Shown here: in pieces, positions 1-9,008 of the stretch
How the letters are laid out: each line of letters starts with the position of its first letter
Position numbering within the stretch: the first letter of the stretch is position 1
Assembly (NCBI RefSeq): GCF_050633125.1
Contig: NZ_JBOEFX010000020.1
Span: 61,199-125,198, forward strand
DNA: 64,000 bases
DNA from: Lewinella sp050633125
GTDB taxonomy: Bacteria > Bacteroidota > Bacteroidia > Chitinophagales > Saprospiraceae
Reading direction: 5' to 3'
The notes under the pieces: generated by a model
What the model was told of the DNA's origin: nothing
Seen by the model: the letters and a program-made list of their open reading frames with translations, nothing else
The model's database searches: none
Program-made: the position numbers and the translations under genes

Positions 1-2446
1 AGCCGCGTTTGAGTAATCCAACGAAGCTGATTACTGTTCGCAGAGGTTCCTGCAAATCGTGGGAAGCCACGTAGGCAAACTGTTCAAGTTCTTTGTTGCG
101 GGCTTCTAATTGGCGAGACCGAATTCGTTCTTGTTCGGCTTCTTTTTCTTGGGTAATATCCCAATTTGTGCCAATTATTCGTATCACCTGGCATTGCGCA
201 TCACGCTGCACACTCCCTACGGCTTTGATATAGCGAATGGCACCATCGGTTCTTATAATCCGGAATTCCGTATTTAGCAACTCTTTTTGTCCGATTGAAT
301 TCCAACGGATCATTTCCTGGAAAAGGCCTAAATCATCGGGGTACAGGTATTGTTGCCAATCCTTTATTTTAATAGAAAGACCTTTCCCTGAAATGCCATA
401 AATCTCTAGCATTGTCTCGTCCCAAATCAAAACATCCTCCTGTACTTTCCAGTCCCAAATGCCAATTTTGGCTGCACGGGTAGAAATTTGAAACCGGTTG
501 GTTAGCTCAGAAAGTTCTTGTTGCGTTTGAGACAGTTTTGCCAGCGTTTGCTTTCGTTCCGTGATGTCGGATGCTTGTACTAAAATATACTTTACATCCC
601 CCTTTTCGTTGCGAATGGCAGTATAAGCAGCATCAGCCCACCGTAGTTCTCCCTTGGTGTTTATATAAGCGTCTTCAGCAATTAAAGTCTCTTGAATTTG
701 CCCCGCTTTTAATACTTGTGCTTTGATAATTGCTTGCCATTTTGGGAGTTTTACCCATGCAGGAGTTTCCCAAACATAGCCCCCAATGTAATCTTTTTGT
801 GATCCTGTAACTTTAAACGGTAAATCATTAATTTCTAGAACACGCCCTTCCGGTGAGAGGAGTACCATGATCTGAAACTGCTGGTTGAAAATGGTGCGGA
901 ATCGCTCTTCTCGATCTTTTAAAGTTTCTTCAATCTTTTTACGTTGGGTAATGTCTACAAAAATAAACATGTTGAAGTTCTCCCAAACCTGAACTGCGTA
1001 ATATTGAGCTACCCGTGCTTCTTGCTCAGGTAGAGAAATGGTTAATTCACCTACCTCTTTTCCTTTTTGTAATATTTCTTTAAACCATGTTTTTTTATCA
1101 GATGGGCTTGTGATAGGTAAATCTAAAATACGCATTTGTGATAAAGCCTCCTCCTTGATGCCAAGCATATCAGATGCTGCGTTATTAAAGGAATTTAGTT
1201 TGCCGCTATTGTCGGTTATCAATACGGCATTCAGGCTATTATCATAAACCGCTCGATGAAAAGCTTCACTTTCCTTGAGGGCTATTTCTGCTCGTTTACG
1301 ATCACTGATATCTCGGTTGACTCCAATGGCTCCCGTTGTGTTTCCGTATTCATCCTTCAGTGCGGTAATGGAAGCTAATATATATAGCTCTTCTCCTCCT
1401 TTGGTTTTCTGGATAACCTCCCCGTTCCAAATGCCTTCTTTTGAGAAAGTGGCAGCGACTTTTTCCTGCTGTTCTCCATTAATATATTGGGTAGGTAGTA
1501 CAGCTCCCAGACGTTGGCCAATTACTTCTTTTTCTGTCCATCCGTACATTTTTTCAGCAGCTTTGTTCCAAGAACGGACTACATAGTTTTCATTTGTTAA
1601 AATAACAGCATCAGACAGGTTGTTCAAAAGCGTGGCTCGATTGTTTAGCTGCTCATCGGCTAATACCCGCGATGTAATATTTTGAACAGTTCCTACAAGT
1701 CGCCGGATTTTCCCTGTTTCAGTTCGCACAACCATCCCTGAAAATGCCATGTGGAGGATATTACCATTTCTAACTATCCTGAACTTGGTCTCGAAAGTAT
1801 TCATATCACTTTCGGGATTTAACATGCCTTTGTACTTTCCAGTGATGCGTTCTTTGTCATCTGGATGAATACACTGAAAAAAAAATGCATTTCTATCAAT
1901 TGGATCAGAGGGGTCTAGGTCAAACAAACAGTGCATACCTGCGTCCCAATGTGTCCGGTTTTCCTCAGGATACCAATCGAAGCAACCTAAACCGGCAGTT
2001 TTTAGTGCAAGCTTAAGCCGGTCTTCACTTTCGATAAGTGCTGCTTCAGACTTTCTTTTTTCGGTCAGGTCAATAATACTAGCACGAACTATTGACCGGT
2101 CATAAGGAGGAAATCGGATCAAACGAATCTCACAAGGGATTTCGCGGCCATCACGATCAATGTGAATCCATTCAAAGGAAGGATTACCTCCATTTAATGC
2201 TTGTTGGATATATGCTTTAGCTTGATCAGCAGCTGATCTTCCTTGGTAAAGCTTAAGACTGATGTCTGAAGGACCTAGCTGAAGTAATTCTTTCCGGGAA
2301 AATTTAAGCAAAGAAATGGCGGCTTTATTGGCTTCAATAAACCGATCCAATTCAACATCAAAAATGACCACCACCTCTTGGGCATTATCAATTAAGACGC
2401 GATAGCGCTGTTCATCTAAATTCTTTGCTGGTCGTTTATTCCCCAT
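1..2446 (-). CDS. Multi-PAS sensor histidine kinase, C-terminal part off the left edge
   Basis: The reverse strand reads open from an ATG at 2446 to base 1, giving at least 815 residues. I translated it by hand. Six PAS/PAC units follow one another at roughly residues 12-125, 135-255, 262-382, 390-500, 508-627 and 640-760; most end in a PAC-like phrase such as DITERK or NITSR. After a short coiled linker comes the phosphoacceptor motif SHDLQEPLR with His at about residue 796, so the protein is cut in its DHp helix and the ATPase domain lies outside the window. There is no signal peptide or membrane segment in the visible part, so it is probably a cytoplasmic sensor. The DLQEP form of the H-box is typical of PAS-rich Bacteroidota and cyanobacterial kinases. 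The ligand or redox signal cannot be told. A response regulator partner is not visible. Confidence 0.9.
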   Translation of the reverse strand, partial: MGNKRPAKNLDEQRYRVLIDNAQEVVVIFDVELDRFIEANKAAISLLKFSRKELLQLGPSDISLKLYQGRSAADQAKAYIQQALNGGNPSFEWIHIDRDGREIPCEIRLIRFPPYDRSIVRASIIDLTEKRKSEAALIESEDRLKLALKTAGLGCFDWYPEENRTHWDAGMHCLFDLDPSDPIDRNAFFFQCIHPDDKERITGKYKGMLNPESDMNTFETKFRIVRNGNILHMAFSGMVVRTETGKIRRLVGTVQNITSRVLADEQLNNRATLLNNLSDAVILTNENYVVRSWNKAAEKMYGWTEKEVIGQRLGAVLPTQYINGEQQEKVAATFSKEGIWNGEVIQKTKGGEELYILASITALKDEYGNTTGAIGVNRDISDRKRAEIALKESEAFHRAVYDNSLNAVLITDNSGKLNSFNNAASDMLGIKEEALSQMRILDLPITSPSDKKTWFKEILQKGKEVGELTISLPEQEARVAQYYAVQVWENFNMFIFVDITQRKKIEETLKDREERFRTIFNQQFQIMVLLSPEGRVLEINDLPFKVTGSQKDYIGGYVWETPAWVKLPKWQAIIKAQVLKAGQIQETLIAEDAYINTKGELRWADAAYTAIRNEKGDVKYILVQASDITERKQTLAKLSQTQQELSELTNRFQISTRAAKIGIWDWKVQEDVLIWDETMLEIYGISGKGLSIKIKDWQQYLYPDDLGLFQEMIRWNSIGQKELLNTEFRIIRTDGAIRYIKAVGSVQRDAQCQVIRIIGTNWDITQEKEAEQERIRSRQLEARNKELEQFAYVASHDLQEPLRTVISFVGLLKRG

Positions 2447-2556
2447 TGAGCAGATTTAATGGCCGTAATTAGTCAGACAACAAGGCAAAAGTCGTAATCA
2501 AGTTAGGTTCTTTGTGAAGAAAAGAAATTAATATGGCAATTATATGTCACTCAAAC

Positions 2557-2596
2557 AACAAATCCGTTCCTGCATTTCGGCAAGAACGGATTTGTT
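2557..2596 (-). terminator. Hairpin terminator, probably bidirectional
   Basis: A perfect 13-bp stem (AACAAATCCGTTC at 2557-2569 against its complement at 2584-2596) with a 14-base loop lies 31 bases past the stop codon of the symporter gene. T-rich sequence flanks it on both strands, so it may also close transcripts coming the other way. It sits between two reverse-strand genes and so separates their transcripts. Confidence 0.75.
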
Positions 2597-2627
2597 TTCT
2601 GAAAGTACTTGAAGATCAAGTCATCAA

Positions 2628-4286
2628 TTAGGCCATCAAGGGCGAGAAATAGATGTAAATAAACAGTACAATAATACATACTGCAATACCTACTTGGTTA
2701 ACGTATTTCCAAGGTGTAATATCAACCTGGTTGGTGTATTGTAATTGGAAGTTCTCTGTTCTTGGATAAAAACGACCAATGAGCAACATGATCAGGATGT
2801 TAAGCACAAATAAAATGGCCATTACGTGTAGAAAATGCGGATAGGCTGCAGCTTCCACATAAGCCAATTCTTTTCCTGTTATCCCAGCTGCTTCGGCACT
2901 TTGAACTGCCTTTTGTACCAATTGAGGCTTGAGAATAAACTGACTGATAGAATACAGAATCACACCAGAAAGAATAGCGATTTTTGCTGCAATAGCAGGT
3001 ACTTTTTTGGTTACATACCCAACGATGATGATGGTAAGAATCGGGATACTATAGCAACCATTCACTTCTTGCAAATAGCCAAACAGGCCATCAGGGGCAT
3101 TGTCAATTAGTGGTGCGATAAACATGGCTAGGATGGCCAATAAAACGCCAAACATTTTTCCCGCTTTTACGACCTGTTGCTCCGTAGCCTCTTTTTTAAA
3201 GTATTCTTTGTAAATATCAAGTCCAAAAAGGGTGACAGAGCTATTCAAGGCGCTGTTAAATGAACTCAAAATGGCACCGAACAATACAGCAGCAAAGAAA
3301 CCCACAAGCGTAGCCGGTAATACTTCACTTACTAATCTAGGGTAAGCCTCGTCAGGTTTTGCCAGGGTATCTCCAAAAATATGAAAAGCAATAATGCCAG
3401 GAATGACTAAAATGAGTGGCCCTAGAATTTTTATAAAACTAGCTAAAATCAAACCCTTCTGTCCTTCTTCTAAGTTCTTGGCAGCTAGCGCACGCTGAAT
3501 AATTGCCTGGTTGGTACCCCAATAAAAGACCTGAACCAGCATCATTCCGGTGAATATTGTTGCAAAAGGAACAGAAGCTGCGACATCTCCAATAGAATTG
3601 AATTTATCTGGATTACTGCTCATTATTTCTGAAAAGCCAGCAGATATACTTCCGTCACCAACATAGGCTAAACCAAAAAACGGAATCATAATTCCGCCAA
3701 TTAAAAGCCCTATCGCATTTACCGTATCTGAGACGGCAACCGCTTTCAATCCTCCAAAAACGGCATAAATAGAACCAATAATTCCAATGCCCCAAACGCA
3801 GGCCCATATCGATTGTATTCTTGAAATGCCTAAAACATCAGGCAAATCAAACATCGAACTGAAGGCTACGGCCCCAGAATACAAAACGATGGGTAGCAAA
3901 ACCACCACATAACCAGAAAGGAATAAGGCTGAAGCGATGGTCTTTGTCGTTTTGTCGTAACGATTGGCCAAGAACTGCGGAATGGTGGTAAGGCCACCTT
4001 TCAAATATCGGGGAAGTAAGAAAACGGCAGTTACGACCATTGCAATAGCGGCCAATGTTTCCCAGGCCATTACCAAAAGGCCTTCGGTATAAGCCTGTCC
4101 GTTTAGGCCAATAATTTGTTCCGTCGATAAATTGGTCAATAGCAAAGAGCCCGCAATAACGACTGCCGTTAGGCTCCTTCCGCCAAGAAAATATCCATCG
4201 GCAGAGGATTCGTTTGTTTTCCGGGTCGAGTAATAGGCAATTACCCCAACCAAAATTGTAAACCCTAAAAAGGTTATGAGTTGCAT
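2628..4286 (-). CDS. Sodium/solute symporter (SSS family)
   Basis: A 552-residue polytopic membrane protein of the SSS/SGLT family, which couples sodium entry to uptake of a sugar or similar solute. Two family signatures can be read: GGLKAVAVSDTVN near residue 180 and LSSFNSALNSSVTLFGLDIY near residue 350. The length fits the vSGLT-like branch, with about 13-14 hydrophobic segments spread through the chain and a short non-conserved C terminus. The ATG at 4286 puts the first hydrophobic helix directly at the N terminus, as usual in this family. The gene stands alone, closed by its own terminator, so its neighbours do not reveal the substrate. vSGLT-like members often carry sugars, but that is family knowledge, not visible here. 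Confidence 0.9.
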   Translation of the reverse strand: MQLITFLGFTILVGVIAYYSTRKTNESSADGYFLGGRSLTAVVIAGSLLLTNLSTEQIIGLNGQAYTEGLLVMAWETLAAIAMVVTAVFLLPRYLKGGLTTIPQFLANRYDKTTKTIASALFLSGYVVVLLPIVLYSGAVAFSSMFDLPDVLGISRIQSIWACVWGIGIIGSIYAVFGGLKAVAVSDTVNAIGLLIGGIMIPFFGLAYVGDGSISAGFSEIMSSNPDKFNSIGDVAASVPFATIFTGMMLVQVFYWGTNQAIIQRALAAKNLEEGQKGLILASFIKILGPLILVIPGIIAFHIFGDTLAKPDEAYPRLVSEVLPATLVGFFAAVLFGAILSSFNSALNSSVTLFGLDIYKEYFKKEATEQQVVKAGKMFGVLLAILAMFIAPLIDNAPDGLFGYLQEVNGCYSIPILTIIIVGYVTKKVPAIAAKIAILSGVILYSISQFILKPQLVQKAVQSAEAAGITGKELAYVEAAAYPHFLHVMAILFVLNILIMLLIGRFYPRTENFQLQYTNQVDITPWKYVNQVGIAVCIIVLFIYIYFSPLMA

Positions 4287-4882
4287 TGTGTATTAAGTTT
4301 TGTCAATTATAAGTTTACTAAGTAACGGTCGAATAATTAATTCCCGACTTCTGCTCTTCAGTGAAGTAATAAAACGACCCCGTACTAAAAGTCGGGATGA
4401 GTTTATTTAAGCGGAAAAGCGGAAATGAAAGAGGAAAGTTAATTTTGACCAATACGAAAGCGAAAAACAAAAATAGCGCTGTTTTTTGAAGTTTCTCTTT
4501 CATTCGTTAAACTATATTAGGATCTGTGTCCGAAATCTTGTTCGTTTCTTTTTGTTATTGGCGAAATTATTTAGCTCAAACAAGCCCTAAGGTAGGTAGA
4601 AAAGAAATATCATCCATTGTTTTAGGCAGACCTTGTGTGCCTAGTTGAGTCAATGTTGAGACCATATTTACTGTTTCAAAGGCCAGTAAAATTATGGTAG
4701 GGTTGATTTTATGGAAGCTCCTGGTTAGTGAAAAAAGAAAGACTTTATGCTCCGTGCTTTAGCGATGAGCATAAAATGTAGCAAGTTGTGTGGATTATTT
4801 TTTTTGCAAACGCCCTAACTATGTTAATTCTAAGGTGTTCACACTGAGAATACCGAATTGACAACAGATTTCGAATATAATT
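4287..4882. other. 596-base gap without a convincing gene
   Basis: This stretch lies between the divergently oriented symporter and DUF3817 genes and should hold both promoters. An inverted repeat, CCCGACTT at 4343-4350 and AAGTCGGG at 4389-4396, is 38 bases apart. A 61-codon reverse reading frame (4318-4503) spans that repeat and has no recognisable content; I do not call it a gene. Confidence 0.5.
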
Positions 4883-5179
4883 ATGATCTTATCTACCCCG
4901 CTTGGTCGTCTTCGCCTTGTTGCTATTGCCGAAGGCATCAGTTACCTTTTATTTGCCCTTACAATGCCACTAAAATACTTTATGGAGACTCCTGGTCCCA
5001 ATAAAGTAGTAGGCATGGCACATGGCTTTCTTTTCCTACTTTACATAGCATTGGTATTGCAGTGTGCCTATCTTTTCAAGTGGTCTTGGAAAGTAACAGG
5101 TCTGGCACTGTTAGCTTCTATTATTCCTGGGGGCACCTTTTATGCACACGCAAAGTGGTTTAGAGAACCGGCGATTTAA
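4883..5179 (+). CDS. DUF3817 small integral membrane protein
   Basis: A 98-residue protein with three hydrophobic segments and the family start GRLRLVAIAEGISYLLFAL, then MPLKYFM and a GMAHGFLFLLYI segment, which are hallmarks of the DUF3817 (YdzA-like) family of inner-membrane proteins. Length matches the family (about 90-110 residues). The function of the family is not known. The gene stands alone, with a long AT-rich leader upstream and a repeat-filled region downstream. Confidence 0.85.
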   Translation: MILSTPLGRLRLVAIAEGISYLLFALTMPLKYFMETPGPNKVVGMAHGFLFLLYIALVLQCAYLFKWSWKVTGLALLASIIPGGTFYAHAKWFREPAI

Positions 5180-5843
5180 TTATGGTTAATTGTTTTTTTA
5201 TTTTAATTTAAAATACTTTTTGTGTTTTAATTAAGATTGCTTACCTTGCTATCACCTTAGTGAACTGACAAGCACTGAGCAAATCATAGGTATCCACCCC
5301 TCAGTTTGTCTTGAGGGCATTCATCGGTTTTTCTTGCGTATAGTTTGGCTGTTGCCGCTTTGGCAGCAGAAGTAGACGCACGCCCGTAATGGTCGTTTGG
5401 CCAGGGGGCGGTTTTGGCGGTCCGGCCACTGGGAGGGCCCGCCACTTGGGGCTTCTATACCCATGTCTCTCAAACCATTCATTAATGTCAATCAGTACGG
5501 TGCTTCTTTGGGGCCATGCCTTCTCCCGTCCCGACTTTTCTAGTCGGGGCGGGATCGGCACCAGGCTATCCACTGCTCTGCTCCATAGGATCGGGTTTCA
5601 AACCCGATCCTATGGAGCAGAGCAGTTACTATCCTTTGGCCTGCTCCTCCGTCCGCCGAGCTTCAGGCTCCGCCTTGCGCCCCAATACAATCCTTACGGG
5701 GCACCAAGATTCAACCTGCGCTGAACAGCGGATTACTTCCTTTCTTAAAAAACTTTCCTCCAAAAACATCCAGCTGGTCATCCTGCCTCGTAGGTAGTAG
5801 TGAATGTGCGACAATAAAGCACGTACACTATTTTTCAAACCAA
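5180..5843. other. Non-coding GC-rich block with stacked hairpins
   Basis: About 660 bases without a credible gene. From 5300 to 5790 base composition turns markedly GC-rich compared with the flanks, and reading frames in several phases overlap each other, which is what GC-rich repeats give. A first inverted repeat, TCCCGTCCCGACT near 5525-5537 against AGTCGGGGCGGGA near 5541-5554, has one mismatch. A long perfect palindrome follows (separate entry), and a third self-complementary stretch surrounds GAGCTTCAGGCTC near 5659. The last 50 bases form the leader of the next gene. Confidence 0.6.
5572..5626. repeat. Near-perfect 55-base palindrome
   Basis: Arms of 27 bases (5572-5598 and 5600-5626) are exact reverse complements around a single central base at 5599. 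The core reads GGATCGGGTTT C AAACCCGATCC. As RNA or cruciform DNA this would be an extremely stable hairpin. There is no T-tract directly after it, so it is not an ordinary terminator. Confidence 0.9.
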
Positions 5844-6518
5844 ATGATTTCAATCAAGATGATGACTAAATTCAAAATCACCCTGCTCACCTTGGCCTCT
5901 ATGGCAGTGGGTTTCGTTTTATTTCTTTCAGCAGACCATATTGATGCACCTAAGGTGACCGATTCTGCTCAGGACATTGCGGATTATTTCGCTTTCCAAA
6001 ATCCCAACAACAATGACAACCTTGTTTTTGCCGCTACGGTACAAGGCTTGTTGTCTCCAGGCGCAACAGCTGATGCCGCTTTCGACGAAAACACCCTCAT
6101 CGAGTTCAATATCGATAATGATGGTGACAATATTGAAGACCTGGTGATTCAGGCGATTCCCCGCGACGGTAAGATGATTGTGTTTGGCCCTGTAGCTCCT
6201 TCTATGAAAGGAACAGAAAGCTCCATCATGTCGGCTGCCAATCGCGTAGAAGCAGAGATTACCCTTTACGGAGAATCAGCGAAAACGGCTACGAATAACG
6301 GTGTAACCGTGTTTGCCGGCCCTCGTGATGACCCATTTTTCTTTGACCTAGGTGCGTATTCTGCCATTCTGGGCGGCACAGCCACTGGTTTTAGCAATCC
6401 CGGTACCGACACCTTTGCAGGAACAAACGTACTATCTGTAGTAATCGAAGTACCGAAGTCTCAATTGGGTAGTGCTACCACACTGAACACTTGGGTAGAA
6501 ACCAAGCTGAAGCGCTAA
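5844..6518 (+). CDS. Exported DUF4331-like protein, N-terminal half type
   Basis: A 224-residue protein with an N-terminal signal sequence (TKFKITLLTLASMAVGFVL, best start Met7 at 5862; Met6 at 5859 is also possible). After cleavage it begins SADHIDAPKVTD, the counterpart of the SSHREAP motif that opens DUF4331 proteins, followed by DIADYFAFQNP and a GVTVFAGPRDDPFFFDLG segment that matches the middle of the larger paralogues in this window. It lacks the long C-terminal half. That half seems to be supplied by the next gene, 54 bases downstream. The molecular role of DUF4331 is unknown; export and pairing with TPR proteins are what the sequence shows. Confidence 0.8.
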   Translation: MISIKMMTKFKITLLTLASMAVGFVLFLSADHIDAPKVTDSAQDIADYFAFQNPNNNDNLVFAATVQGLLSPGATADAAFDENTLIEFNIDNDGDNIEDLVIQAIPRDGKMIVFGPVAPSMKGTESSIMSAANRVEAEITLYGESAKTATNNGVTVFAGPRDDPFFFDLGAYSAILGGTATGFSNPGTDTFAGTNVLSVVIEVPKSQLGSATTLNTWVETKLKR

Positions 6519-6572
6519 TAAGCTCTTCTAGTAAGTATCTCCTCCTTTTCAAGACTATTAAAATTAACAACA

Positions 6573-7118
6573 ATGACATTTTCCAATAAATTTTTCGCAA
6601 CACTTACAATGCTGTTGCTCTGTGTATTCGCTTTTTCTTCTTGTGACGATGATGAGATGATGGACAGCGACTTTGACTTTACCGGTGTATATGACCAAGC
6701 TGATCAAAAAGGCCGCCCCGCCATCAATACTGTATTCGTAGGCGAAAGCCGTAAAGACGAATTCAATGAAACGACCCCAAGTACGATGGGAGCAGCTTTT
6801 GCTTCCGCTTTTGAGTCTCGCCTGTTAGCCTTAAACGCTGGCTATACCACTAATGCACTCGGATTAGACGCAACGACGTTCACTTCTGTTCTGGCAACGG
6901 ATGTATTGTCTGTAGCAACAGATAAGCCAACCACCTTCTTCGATGGTACCAATGTACTGACAGGCCGCACCTTGGCTGATGATGTAATCGATGTAGAATT
7001 GTTACTGATCTTCGGCGGACCTGATGGTTCTGCTAATCCTGGCCTGACTTCTGATAATGTTGATGCCAACGATAAGGCATTCTCTAATAGCTTCCCTTAC
7101 TTGGCAAGCCCTTGGTAA
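6573..7118 (+). CDS. DUF4331-like lipoprotein, C-terminal half type
   Basis: A 181-residue lipoprotein precursor: a hydrophobic N terminus ends in the lipobox FSSC, followed by an acidic DDDEMMDSD stretch that in Bacteroidota often marks surface export. The mature part carries GRPAINTVFVGESRKDEFN, then RTLADDVIDVELLLIFGG and ends NDKAFSNSFPYLASPW. The last two segments line up with GRRLQDDVTRIELQ and NDKPFSNTFPYIAAPW at the C-terminal end of the large DUF4331 protein encoded at 9009. It therefore looks like the C-terminal half of a DUF4331 protein, anchored to a membrane on its own and encoded just after the N-terminal half. Its stop codon is also the first base triplet of a hairpin repeat. 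Confidence 0.8.
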   Translation: MTFSNKFFATLTMLLLCVFAFSSCDDDEMMDSDFDFTGVYDQADQKGRPAINTVFVGESRKDEFNETTPSTMGAAFASAFESRLLALNAGYTTNALGLDATTFTSVLATDVLSVATDKPTTFFDGTNVLTGRTLADDVIDVELLLIFGGPDGSANPGLTSDNVDANDKAFSNSFPYLASPW

Positions 7119-7188
7119 GGAAGAGCGCTTAAACAAAAGCGCACTTTATTTTCTGCGCAATNNGGTTTATTTTCTGCACAATGTTAAG
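7116..7188 (+). repeat. Interspersed hairpin repeat, family A, copy 1 (broken by NN)
   Basis: The left end TAAGGAAGAGCGC begins on the stop codon of the upstream lipoprotein gene. The right-end motif TTTATTTTCTGCGCAAT appears at 7145-7161, then two N (7162-7163), then a second right end TTTATTTTCTGCACAATGTTAAG. Having two right ends around the gap suggests that two copies, or one longer copy, were collapsed in assembly. Confidence 0.75.
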
Positions 7189-7228
7189 TTTTAACCCAAA
7201 CAGTTTTTGATCTTTTGCTCCTGCCTGG

Positions 7229-7277
7229 TAAGGAACCGCACAAAAATGACTCAACTTATTTTTTGCGCAATATTAAG
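7229..7277 (+). repeat. Family A hairpin repeat, copy 2 (short form)
   Basis: TAAGGAACCGCACAAAAATG at the left and TTATTTTTTGCGCAATATTA at the right, with almost no internal sequence. It lies between the lipoprotein gene and the TPR gene. A reading frame runs through it from 7215, but those residues are repeat sequence, not TPR protein. Confidence 0.75.
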
Positions 7278-7328
7278 ACTACCAAAGCAGGAGCGAAAGA
7301 CCTTTTCCTCCACTTCAAGTTACCTACG

Positions 7329-8600
7329 ATGCTAACCTTACTCCTAGCCCTGAGCCTCAAGGGCATACTATCCTTTTTCTCTTCTTCAAGCGATGCACCA
7401 TTGGTACAGGCTACTGAAATCAATAACCTTTACCAGCCTACTTATCGCACAAGCTATTACGACCAGGAAATTGCATTCTGGTCCACAAAATTAGAGGACA
7501 GCCCCGAACAACTTACTTTCGTGCTCCAATTAGCAAGTGCTTACGAAGCTCGATTCAGTGCTTTTGCGGCCATTAATGACCTAAAGGAAGCCGAAGATTT
7601 GCTGACCAATGGTTTGGCCGCGGCTACGCTTCAAAGAACTACTTTTTTGCGCGCATTGGCACGAAATTACATTAGCCAACACCGATTTCAGGAAGCGCTT
7701 ATCCTGGCGGAAGAAGCCATGAGCCGCAGCGACAACCAGCTGGCCAGTACCTACCTTTTATTCGATGTAATGATGGAGCTGGGCCAGTACGAAAATGCGG
7801 AAAGACTTTTACAAAAAATGTACACCAAAGGTGGCTTTGCCTACCTCATTCGCAAAGCAAAATGGGAAGACTATAAAGGAAACCTTGCTTTTGCGATCGC
7901 TCGACTGGAAGAGGCTAAAGATGCGCTTGACCCATTAAACGATAAAACCCAAGCCATTTGGCTGTATTCAAACCTTGCCGACTTTTACGGGCACCAGGGA
8001 GCAGTCGAAAAAGCTTACGAACATTACCGGATGACGCTGGCCCTTGACCCCGGCAATTGGTATGCGTACAAAGGCTTGGCTTGGATGGCCTACGCTCATG
8101 ATAATAACCCCAGCATGGCGCGAGAAATGATACACCAGATCATGCGCCATAATGATAGCCCGGATCTACACCTACTGCTTGCAGAGGTCTTCATACATGA
8201 AGGCAATAAAGCCTGTGCTGCCGACGAAAAGGAAACCTTTCGTCTGACGACAGCTACTCCTTCATACGGGCACATGTACCGAATTTCAATCTGTGAAATG
8301 GAGTTGGAGAAATCCCGAAAGCAAAATGCCCTTGCTTTGGCCCTGGCAGAAGTGAGAGAACGCCCTACCCCAGAAACTTATGACCTATTGGCTTATGCTT
8401 ATTTCCACAACGGCTCCGTAACCGCTGCACAAGAAGTAGCCATGCAGCATGTTTGGCAAAAAACGTTCGAGCCAGTGGCCATGATGCACTTGCGGGAAAT
8501 TTTCCCTTACAATGAAGAAATACAAACGTTTACGAAAAAAGAACTAGCGGGTGCAGCCTTTGAAATCGGCCCGGTAGCCTTCGCGGATATCAAGTTTTAA
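7329..8600 (+). CDS. Exported TPR-repeat protein
   Basis: About 423 residues. The open frame begins at 7215, but the first 38 codons translate the family A repeat; the ATG at 7329 gives a plausible export signal (LTLLLALSLKGILSFF) followed by mature sequence. The body is helical, with tetratricopeptide-type units such as FREALILAEEAMSRSDNQLA-like and GAVEKAYEHYRMTLALDPGN, spanning about residues 60-330 of the full frame. It shares the pattern of the second TPR protein in this cluster (13275) and both flank DUF4331 genes, so an assembly or scaffold role for the DUF4331 proteins at the cell envelope is a reasonable guess, not shown. It ends QKTFEP...FADIKF, without a T9SS tail. Confidence 0.8.
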   Translation: MLTLLLALSLKGILSFFSSSSDAPLVQATEINNLYQPTYRTSYYDQEIAFWSTKLEDSPEQLTFVLQLASAYEARFSAFAAINDLKEAEDLLTNGLAAATLQRTTFLRALARNYISQHRFQEALILAEEAMSRSDNQLASTYLLFDVMMELGQYENAERLLQKMYTKGGFAYLIRKAKWEDYKGNLAFAIARLEEAKDALDPLNDKTQAIWLYSNLADFYGHQGAVEKAYEHYRMTLALDPGNWYAYKGLAWMAYAHDNNPSMAREMIHQIMRHNDSPDLHLLLAEVFIHEGNKACAADEKETFRLTTATPSYGHMYRISICEMELEKSRKQNALALALAEVRERPTPETYDLLAYAYFHNGSVTAAQEVAMQHVWQKTFEPVAMMHLREIFPYNEEIQTFTKKELAGAAFEIGPVAFADIKF

Positions 8601-8752
8601 TATTTTTTTTAAAAAAATACAAACCCAAAACATCCACTTACAACCGCCCTCTCGTAAGTAATCATATATCGCCTGAACAAACACTTTCCAAGTCTTATCC
8701 CACGGACATTTCCAAGAAACACCGGGACGCTATTAACTCCCAAAGTTCGAAT

Positions 8753-8963
8753 CTGCCAGCCCCAAAGGGCTAGGGTGAAATTAAGTTGACATAAGATGAT
8801 GAGTCATTGTGAGACTGATCAAGGCGAAGGTTCAGAAGCTACGCCAAAGCGTAGTGACTGGTTCTTCAACGAAGAGTAGCCTCGCAAGGGGCGTCAGATT
8901 GTGCCAAGTTAATATTGTCGTAGCCCTTAGATCGCTTCATCTGTAACGATGAAGGGCTGGCAG
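8753..8963. repeat. Long nested inverted repeat in the 8601-9008 gap
   Basis: Three stacked arm pairs close a 211-base structure: CTGCCAGCCC (8753-8762) with GGGCTGGCAG (8954-8963), AAGGGCTA (8765-8772) with TAGCCCTT (8921-8928), and TTAAGTTGACA (from 8781) with TGCCAAGTTAA (near 8902-8912, two mismatches). A smaller hairpin, AGCTACGCCAAAGCGTAGT, sits inside. The rest of the 408-base gap (8601-8752, 8964-9008) shows nothing beyond an AT-rich start. It could be a MITE-like element or a structured RNA leader for the DUF4331 pair. Confidence 0.75.
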
Positions 8964-9008
8964 CTCTTTGAGCAGAAAACTAAATCTTTAATCTAAACCA
9001 ATTATGTT

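Noticed and set aside
4318..4503. 61-codon reverse frame between the symporter and DUF3817 genes
   Set aside because: The content is hydrophobic but without family resemblance, it spans an inverted repeat, and composition resembles the AT-rich spacer.
5301..5853. Several overlapping frames of 70-110 codons in the GC-rich block
   Set aside because: They overlap in different phases on both strands, pass through the palindrome and give Pro/Arg-rich peptide typical of translated GC-rich repeats.
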